Shown here piece by piece: positions 57,625 through 64,000 of a stretch of 64,000 nucleotides of DNA. How positions within the stretch are numbered: the first letter of the stretch is position 1; every line of letters begins with the position of its first letter. Source of the stretch: Mustela lutreola (lineage: Eukaryota > Chordata > Mammalia > Carnivora > Mustelidae); assembly GCF_030435805.1 (NCBI RefSeq), contig NC_081295.1:123851501-123915500 (forward strand). Direction: 5' to 3'. A program made the position numbers and the translations under genes. The notes under the pieces are model-generated. The model had not been told where the DNA came from. It saw nothing but the letters and a program-made list of their open reading frames with translations, and searched no databases.

Positions 57625-57830
57625 AAATAGTGGGCACTTGGGCTCAGCTCCTGACTGTTCTGTTAGAATCATGGCTCAGCCAATTGAGTCACTTAACCTC
57701 TGAGTGACCTTGATTTCCTTGCCTAAAATGGAGATGATAGCTTTCCCCCTCTCACAACATTATTATGAAACTTTAAACAATTCAATTCATGTACATCCTT
57801 AACACAGTGTCTGATGCTTTTATCAAGCAG
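57625..57830 (+). repeat. MIR-type ancient SINE, right copy
   Basis: Inverted partner of 4975-5150: CATGGCTCAGCCAATTGAGT, TTAACCTCTGAGTGACCTTG, CCTTGCCTAAAATGGAGATG. Strand is relative to the left copy. Confidence 0.65.
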
Positions 57831-57897
57831 AACCCTGGGGAGGAAGAGAGTCCCACCAACGTAGCTCCTGTTCTCTTCTTCCTACCATGACATGTAC

Positions 57898-58389
57898 TGT
57901 TATGCTCCAATAATGGGTCCATGATTAAAGGAGTGAGACTGATACAAAGCGAAGGTCAAGCAAAGCTTTATTTCACGCCAAGCATCAAGAATCTAACCAA
58001 ACATTCGGGGGCGACCCTTCTCTGTTTCACAGACTAGCTTTTAAGGGCAAAGGCCATGCGATTGGGCCTGGCCATGCACAGGTGGCCAATGAGATTGTAA
58101 CACACACAGGAAACTCCAGTGATGCTAGGTGACCAATTGAGTTACAATTTACCCTAGTAGACAGCCTATTACACCTTGATTGGGATTGGTGCCCAAAGGG
58201 CAGGGCCCATACTCCTTGGTAACCAAGGAGACAGTATGCATCCCCCCCCCCCACTGATCAATGTCTCCACCTGACCTGGCCCACCTTTGTATCTGGGCTT
58301 TGTTACCTGAAGCTGGTTCCCAAGACTTGTCTCCAAGTAAATGCCCTGGGGGAAAGGGAGCAGGGACTGTTTCTAAATAGGTCCTTGCA
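57898..58389 (-). mobile_element. Solo LTR fossil (endogenous retrovirus), right arm only
   Basis: 492 bp from TGTTATGCTCC to CCTTGCA, flanked by the 5-bp duplication TGTAC (57893-57897 and 58390-58394). On the minus strand an AATAAA signal and a CCTTAAAAGC TATA-like box fit an LTR. The left arm at about 4875 has the empty site (GGTACATGTCATGG), so this insertion is younger than the duplication. It differs from the LTR at 49490. Family not determined. Confidence 0.88.
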
Positions 58390-58609
58390 TGTACCAGTTC
58401 ACCCCCTCACTCATCACCTCCCCCGCCCCCTGCCCAGCCCCTCTCACTTTCTTACCTGCCACAGACTGGAGAGCTGTTCTGTGCTATAACCCATGGGGTG
58501 GGGGTGCGGCAACCATGAACTGGCCAGGCTGTATGCAAGGGTGACAAATTCTCAGAGCAGCACATGTCAGCGCGCACACATACATACACACCTGATGAAG
58601 TTCTTGAAC

Positions 58610-58974
58610 CTAGGTGAGGTTCAGTGGGGTGAGGTTCAGAGCCGACAGCTAAGAAAGAATGCTTACGACATCTTTGGTGCAAAAAGGTGGTTTATTAGAG
58701 CACCAGGGACAGGACCCGTGGGCAGACAGAGATGCTGCCCCGGGGATGTGAGGAGTCGCTGATTATATACACAGGAGTTGGGTAGGTGAGGACAAAGGGG
58801 TGTTCAGAAGGGCTATTGGGGTAAAGAAGACTGTCAGGATATTGAAGGCCTGGTTACTATCAAGCCAAGGCCGCTTTCCCTCTAATGGGGCACTAACATA
58901 AAGACTATTGGGACTCTCCTGGTGGAATGTTACATTCCTGCTATCAGGCGTCCTTGTTAGTGAGATTTAGGGTT

Positions 58975-58975
<1 letters not shown>
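58610..58975 (-). mobile_element. LTR-like fossil, right arm only
   Basis: The minus strand has a CCTGTGTATATAATCAGC TATA box and CTAATAAACCACC polyadenylation signal in LTR order. Ends are not resolved. It lies in a block of about 1.6 kb (58595-60240) inserted into a CA-rich stretch that is continuous in the left arm near 4640-4730. Confidence 0.6.
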
Positions 58976-58978
<3 letters not shown>

Positions 58979-59006
<28 letters not shown>

Positions 59007-59008
59007 CA
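58979..59008. repeat. GTTTT repeat
   Basis: Six units of GTTTT between the two LTR-like pieces; reads as an A-rich end on the minus strand. Confidence 0.9.
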
Positions 59009-59009
59009 A

Positions 59010-59665
59010 AGCCAAACAGTAAGGGTCGTTTATTACGAGTTCGAACCCGGACCTCCGCGCACTGGTTGCCGGTGATGCTAAGAGGTCCCGAGCTCGGAAT
59101 CACAACACCTTTTATACACTATTTTTGGGGAGGCAGGGACTTAGCATACATCATAGTATCTTGTAACAAATTGCCACATACCGCGGGAAAATCAAAAAAG
59201 AACTCTATAATATGACTGGCGTGCTACAGAGCGGGAAAAGGCTGGGAACAGATTATTGGTTAGGTCAAAGGGCTGTCATTCTTCAAACTGCTGAGTTGGC
59301 GCCGCCAGGGTATGTGTCACCTCAGGATTGACCGGGCTCTTCCTGTCAAGCTGCGGGGTGCCAGATGGTTGTTATCTCTCGGCCCAGAGCTGGATTTGCG
59401 GGGGGGGGGGGGGGGGGGTGTCCAGGAGCAGTCATTCTGTCACGTCCATATCCGGGTGGGGGTTTCCTCTTGGCCCAGAGCGGGGGGAGGGGTCCAGGAG
59501 CAGCCATTCTGTCAGGTTCAATTCTGGGTGTGGGATGTGTGGCTACAGAGTGTCCATAGAAAGTCTGCTGGTATTTTTCCATCTCCTCATGGGTTAGCAA
59601 GCGAAGGTACAGAAGCAGAAATAGCGGTAATGGTTATAATTTAGGCATCTCATGGTATTCCCCAC
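59010..59665 (-). mobile_element. Second LTR-like fossil, right arm only
   Basis: The minus strand has GTGTATAAAAGG and CTCGTAATAAACG in promoter/polyadenylation order, with a GC-rich U3-like part containing repeated GGCCCAGAGC and CAGGAGCAG units. Not the same sequence as the neighbouring LTR-like piece, so the two are not a provirus pair. Ends and family not resolved. Confidence 0.6.
59399..59418. repeat. Poly-G run
   Basis: About 19-20 G in a row inside the second LTR-like piece; length is likely unreliable or polymorphic. Confidence 0.85.
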
Positions 59666-59767
59666 GTCAACCTTCTCAAATGTTCAGGTTTGTTGAAGTG
59701 ATGGTGGAGAAGGTGCTTAGAGAAGAACACTGGTTCACATTTCTGAAACGATCCGTCAAAATCATTG

Positions 59768-59882
59768 CACTAGGGGATCCTGGGTGCTTCAGTGGGTTTA
59801 AAGCCTCTGCCTTCAGCTCAGGTCATGATCCCAGGGTCTTGGGATCGAGCCTCACATTGGGCTTTTTGCTCAGCAGGGAGAT
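59768..59882 (+). mobile_element. CAN-SINE, plus strand, 3'-truncated
   Basis: AGGGGATCCTGGGTGCTTCA head, GCTCAGGTCATGATCCCAGG, GCTCAGCAGGGAGATTTAGG end. The 3' part is missing. Confidence 0.88.
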
Positions 59883-60923
59883 TTAGGTTTAAAAGAAATT
59901 TAACTTTATTTACTTTTCCTTCTACCTCAGCCTCCTTCAGTTTTGTTTATGGAGGGGAGGGTGACATTAGGGCTTGAGGAACTGAGTTATGTGCCTCTGG
60001 AAATTGGGCTATTGATAAGGTAACTTCTTTGTTGTAAATCTCAAGGACATTTGTAAACCAAGGGAGACTCCTACCTTGCAGGATTGTGATCTCTGAAAGT
60101 TAACTATTTGTTTTTCTTTTAGGCAGTCGGGGGTGCCTGAGGAATGTGACACATATTACTGAGGGGATCAGGTGGAGAGGAGGTGCAAGCTGCCAGCTTT
60201 TGCTTTGTCCTCAGCCAACCTCCTACTCCCTCATCACACCCAGAGGCACACATATACAATAAACACCTATACATGATTGTATGCACTCACACACATATGT
60301 ACAAATTTCCACACACAAATACCTATACACATTTCTAAAGGACTGTGAACTCCTCCAGACAGACATACAACCACATAACACACTCCCTTCATATTTGCCA
60401 ATTCAATTGGGGTCTGAGTTCATCCCACTTCATCATTAAAAAAATGGAGGATTATGAAGAAGGAGGCCCTGAGAATTTCTGTTCCGCCGGAAAGAGAACC
60501 CCCCCCCTCCCTAGGAACTCTGGCACTCTCTGGATCTCCTGCATGCCTGCTTCTGGAACCTATCTACAGGAGCAGGAGATGTGACCTTAGATCGAGATCC
60601 TGGATTCCAGAGGCAACTGCATGCATTGCCCCAGGTGGCACTGAGGCTCTGGGGGTCCAGCTGGTCTCCAGCCTCTCACCTTTCTTAGCCTAGTCTCCCA
60701 CCAGCCAGCAGTCTCCCTGTGCCTCCTCAGGCTTTGGTGCACAGCAGGAAGTCTCCATATCTCCTTCAGAATTAACAGGATCAGGAGCTTCAGGTGAACT
60801 CTTGGGGTGAGACAGGTATAGATCAAAATGAGGAAACTAGATCACCTCCTCCCCACCTGAGTTCTTATTGTTCTAGAGCACAACTCTAGCAACTATAGTT
60901 CCAACAATCTAAACTTCTGCTAA
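59883..60923 (-). other. Right-arm sequence without a recognised gene
   Basis: About 60240-60420 matches 4500-4730 inverted, and about 60475-60900 matches 3330-3785 inverted. No gene. Confidence 0.55.
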
Positions 60924-61135
60924 GGGGTGTCTGGGTGCCTCAGTCAGTCAAGCATCTGCCTTCGGCTTAGGTCATGGTCCCAGGCTCCTGAGATCAAGCC
61001 CTGAATGGGGGAGGGGTTGGGGGGGATACTGCTTCTCCCTCTCCATCTGCCCCTCTCCCTTACTCCTGCTCTTTCTGTCTCTTTCATATAAATAAATAAA
61101 ATTTAAAATAATAATAATAATAAAATAAATTCCTG
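60924..61135 (+). mobile_element. CAN-SINE, plus strand, right arm only
   Basis: GGGGTGTCTGGGTGCCTCAG head, TAGGTCATGGTCCCAGGCTC, tail AAATAAATAAAATTTAAAAT with AAT repeats. It interrupts a segment continuous in the left arm at about 3300-3330. Confidence 0.92.
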
Positions 61136-62440
61136 CTTAAACAACCCCGAAGACCAGAGTGTCAAAGAAATGTAACAAGCAAATGCACCCTTGAGGAGCA
61201 TGGTGGGCTGGGCAAATGGATCCGAGGAGAAAAGGAAAAGTGAGGTGTGACCCTGTGCCCTGACTCTGCTAAGAGTCTCTAGAAGGCTCCTGAGTCCCTG
61301 ATATTGGGCTCCACTGCTCATTTCACCTCCCTCATGACTCATGGTGATGGACTCAGGCAGCCCCTTATGCTGCACACAGCACATGTATCTCTCTTCATCT
61401 CCAGAAGGCAGCACAATGGCCACTCACTTCTGGATGGTTTCATCCCCTTCTGCTTTTTCTCCACAACCTCTTTGTCCCAGGTCTGGTGCTCCCCAGCCCA
61501 CAGCCAGATCAGGGTCATCTCTGCAGGGTAGGAGCCCAGGGTGCACAGCCCCTCAGGGTGACCCCACAGTCAGGGGAGTGGGGGTGGGTCATGTGTGTTC
61601 TGGGAGGCTCTGTGGAAGAGCAAACAGGGAGCACTAAGGCAAGGCCTTCTAGAAAAGCATCGACTCCACAGACCAAGATGTGCTGAGGGTCTGGCTGCCT
61701 GCCAGGGCGAGGCAGGGAGTGTTTCCTATCGGGGGCAGAAGGAACCAGCACTAGCCAGGCCTGGGCCCAAGAGAAGGGGGTGGGAACCTCTTCTGACATT
61801 TTCCTCCAAGAGAAGAGCCTTTTCAGAGACTCTCTACTTGCTTATGAAGCCTCTAACTCTGTATCTCTAAGTCAGTATTGATAGGTCCTCACAGCTACTA
61901 TGTCTCTGGTGGGAAAGAGACTGAAGAGGGAGAAACCTCCATGAGCCTCAGAGCTAATCCTGTGCTCTCCCGAGAGAATGTTCCCCAGCGTAGGCCTAAG
62001 AAGAGTGTATGCCATGGCACTGCCCAGGGGACTCAGGATGGGCCGCTGTCCTCAGCGCATGGCCCCCCATCCCACACTAGATGTCCTCCACCTCTGTGTG
62101 TGAGTAGCTCTGGAGAGAGGGCGGCCCCAGGCTGGGCTGGGGAAAGCTGCAGGACTGGGCTGTGGGGAGTCCTTACCAGTGCGGCTGATGTTCTTGTCCC
62201 AAATTCCAAGTGTCTCTGCAGTGACAGAAAAGGCAGTTTCTGAAGTCCATCTCGTCCCTCCATGAAGGGCCCACTGGCCTCCTATCTCTGCTGGAGTAGT
62301 GGCAACAATGAGACTACCATGGATGGTAGAGGCTCCATGTTGAATCTCAGTCTGTCATTGTCCTAGTCATCCTGTCACTGCCCTAGGGTCCTGTTGTCCT
62401 CCTGGAGCTCCCAGCCATGATGACCTGCAGAGTGGGGGGC
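61136..62440 (-). pseudogene. MHC class I-like pseudogene, right copy
   Basis: Inverted partner of 2060-3320. Alpha-3 about 61340-61610 on the minus strand: DCGVTLRGCAPWAPTLQ, after a frame change PAEMTLIWLWAGEHQTWDKE, then KQKGDETIQK, a stop in place of the usual Trp, and VAIVLPSGDEERYMCCVQHK with GLPESITM. A transmembrane remnant lies at about 61136-61212. The tentative alpha-2 part (ELQEDN, RWTSETAFSVTAETLGIWDK) is at about 62170-62440. Dead in this arm too. The shared frame break before PAEM suggests that the gene was already broken before the duplication. Confidence 0.72.
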
Positions 62441-63560
62441 TTGCCCACCTCCACCCCAGGACCAGGCAGTGTCAGTCAGGGCAGAGCATGCCTCTGGAGC
62501 CCCTCATCATTTGTCCCTGTGCCCCAGCCCCACCAGGTTCTCCATAGGGAACATGACCTGTCTAAGCTGTGCTATTGTGACACAGTAAAAAGGATGTACT
62601 TGGTCTTCCTTCTCCTGCACAGCTCTTAATACCTCTGTAATGGCCTGAGTAATGGGAGTCATAGAAGCACCTCTTCTTAGGTTTTGTTCCCAGATCCTAA
62701 AAAAGTTCTGGAAAGATCCTGGTCCCATCCTTACACACTGTATCAAACCTCACTGCATATCGTCTCTCTCCTCTGATGCTGTGAGCCCTGAGAAGGCAAG
62801 ACTCTGTTGGGGCCTGAAACAGAACCATCTGGTAAACTGTGGAATTCACTCTTTTGTACTGGAAAGTCTAAGCCCTAATTGTGCCTCTCACAGGTTTATG
62901 CCTGGATCCCACAGACAAGGTCCTCCACCAACTGTTTCATGTGTTAAACCCTCAAGACCTTAACTAGAAATGATTAACTACACCTATGTCCTGACCTCCC
63001 TGTGTCCAATGTCACCCACACCTTGCCCAGCCCGACTACTGACTGCTTGGAACCTCACCCCCCATGAATGCAGATCGTACACACACATCAGGGTCTACAC
63101 AGAGTTCCAGCTCATTCATGAACCTTCCCCCTATCACTGGAGGTCTGGCCTATGAACCCAGGAAACTGTGTCTCTGCTTCTCGTGTGACATCTAAGGAGG
63201 CGTCTGTCTTCAGTAGCTCTCAGTCTGCCTCACATGCTCAATCACGTGCTCTCAAAAGTGTGGGTGCCTCTCGCATCCTCACTGTAAGCTCTGTGAGGAC
63301 AAACACTAGCTTATACCTTCTGGTTCCTCCCCTACAGAAACCTAAACCTAATCCATGACCTACTGATTCTGGTTAGTTAGCCACTAAATAACACAAATAA
63401 CCGGCCCCCATTAGCAGATTGTCCTTCACTCTCATTTGACAGCTTGTGTGCACCCGCCTGCTCCAGCCTGATATGGGGGAGGGGGGAATACCTGACAAGA
63501 GGGTCTCATGTCCCTGGGTTGAGGGGCGTGCATGGCTCCCTCTGCTTTCTCCCAGGTCCA
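62441..63560 (-). repeat. Right-arm outer sequence
   Basis: Inverted match to about 1000-2050. A frame reading SFQNFFRIWEQNL and MTPITQA is shared by both arms (1754-1945 and 62507-62746) but belongs to no family I recognise. Confidence 0.6.
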
Positions 63561-63567
63561 GAGCTGC

Positions 63568-63597
63568 TGTTTGTTTGTTTGTTTGTTTGTTTGTTTA
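63568..63597. repeat. GTTT tetranucleotide repeat
   Basis: Seven units of TTTG at the tail side of a SINE; absent from the left arm. Confidence 0.9.
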
Positions 63598-63599
63598 AG

Positions 63600-63727
63600 A
63601 TTGCTTTTTTTTTTTTAAGATTGTATTTATTTGACAGAGATCACAAATAGGCAGAAAGGCATGCGGTGGGGGGTGATGGGGGGAAGTAGGCTCCCCTCTG
63701 AGCAGAGAGCTGGACTCTGGCAGAGGC
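63600..63727 (-). mobile_element. CAN-SINE fragment, minus strand
   Basis: TTTTTTTTTTAAGATTGTAT tail, GACAGAGATCACAAATAGGC, GAGCAGAGAGCTGG. The head is missing at the second SINE piece. Confidence 0.85.
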
Positions 63728-63732
63728 TTCAC

Positions 63733-63812
63733 TTAAAAAAAAAAAAAAAAAGATTTTATTTATTTGACAGAGAGGCAGAGGCTTAACCCACTGAGCCACC
63801 CATGCGCCCCTG
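63733..63812 (-). mobile_element. Second CAN-SINE fragment, minus strand
   Basis: After an A run, AGATTTTATTTATTTGACAG and then a head GAGCCACCCATGCGCCCC, with the middle lost. The left arm has no SINE here. Confidence 0.85.
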
Positions 63813-64000
63813 TCATCTCTGCTTTTTGTCCAGCCTGAGCCCTGGGGTTTAGCAGTAGTATCACTGCACATTTCTCAGGTTTGGGGGTTACTCTTCATCT
63901 GCCTCGTGAAGATCTTGCTTGGTCTTGTCGTCTGAAGAACTTGGCTCTTGCATACACCACAGGACTCCAGACTCTGTCTTCCTCTCCTCAGGTCATGGCA

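Larger units (their letters stand above)
51005..64000 (-). repeat. Right arm of the large inverted duplication
   Basis: Reverse complement counterpart of about 757-24600, ending at the window edge. It is shorter because most of the class I gene and several left-arm insertions are absent; it carries its own LTR and SINE insertions. Confidence 0.88.

Noticed and set aside
58610-59665. The two neighbouring LTR-like pieces as the two ends of one provirus
   Set aside because: Their sequences differ and no internal region lies between them, only a GTTTT repeat.
1-64000. Canid origin of the sequence
   Set aside because: No canid-type young SINE head was seen; all CAN-SINEs have the general GCCTGGGTGGCTCAG head. 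The exact species cannot be told.

Overview
This window looks like mammalian, carnivoran nuclear DNA from the MHC class I region. The evidence is one complete spliced MHC class I heavy-chain gene, many tRNA-derived CAN-SINEs (5' box close to GGGCGCCTGGGTGGCTCAG, tail of AAATAAATAAA) and L1 LINEs of carnivore type. The canid-specific SINE head (GGGATCCCTGGGTGGCGCAG) is not seen, so a non-canid caniform (mustelid, bear, seal or relative) is my best guess. The species is an inference.

Layout. About 757-24600 and about 51005-64000 are two arms of a large, diverged inverted duplication, with the right arm reading as the reverse complement of the left. Going outward from the centre, each arm carries a class I gene start, a class I 3' flank, a non-coding block, a class I transmembrane-exon remnant and, near the outer end, a class I-like pseudogene (alpha-3 plus transmembrane exons, possibly alpha-2). 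In the left arm the class I gene is intact (CDS 21655-24636, minus strand, eight exons, 358 codons) with a textbook class I promoter. In the right arm its mirror copy has collapsed to the end of exon 1, intron 1 and the start of exon 2, followed directly by 3' flank.

Retrocopies. The left arm gained a full-length, open BNIP3L (NIX) retrocopy with a CAN-SINE flush against its 5' end, plus a decayed TWF1 retrocopy. The spacer between the arms holds an RPS15A pseudogene split by a second polyadenylated insertion.

Nested LINEs. About 35883-50085 is one old antisense L1. It is interrupted by two SINEs, a solo LTR and a young full-length L1 (39096-45529) whose ORF1 and ORF2 are both open and which has a 17-bp target-site duplication.

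The right arm also contains three further LTR fossils and several SINEs missing from the left. These act as one-sided insertion markers of events after the duplication. Apart from the class I gene, the BNIP3L retrocopy and the two L1 ORFs, I see no intact protein gene. Stretches at about 12.8-13.1, 16.1-16.7, 25.3-26.3, 27.3-29.8, 30.5-35.8 and 50.1-51.0 kb hold nothing I can name beyond old repeats. Everything here was read by eye: coordinates of repeats and duplicated blocks are approximate, while the class I, BNIP3L and L1 coordinates are exact to the base as far as I can read them.
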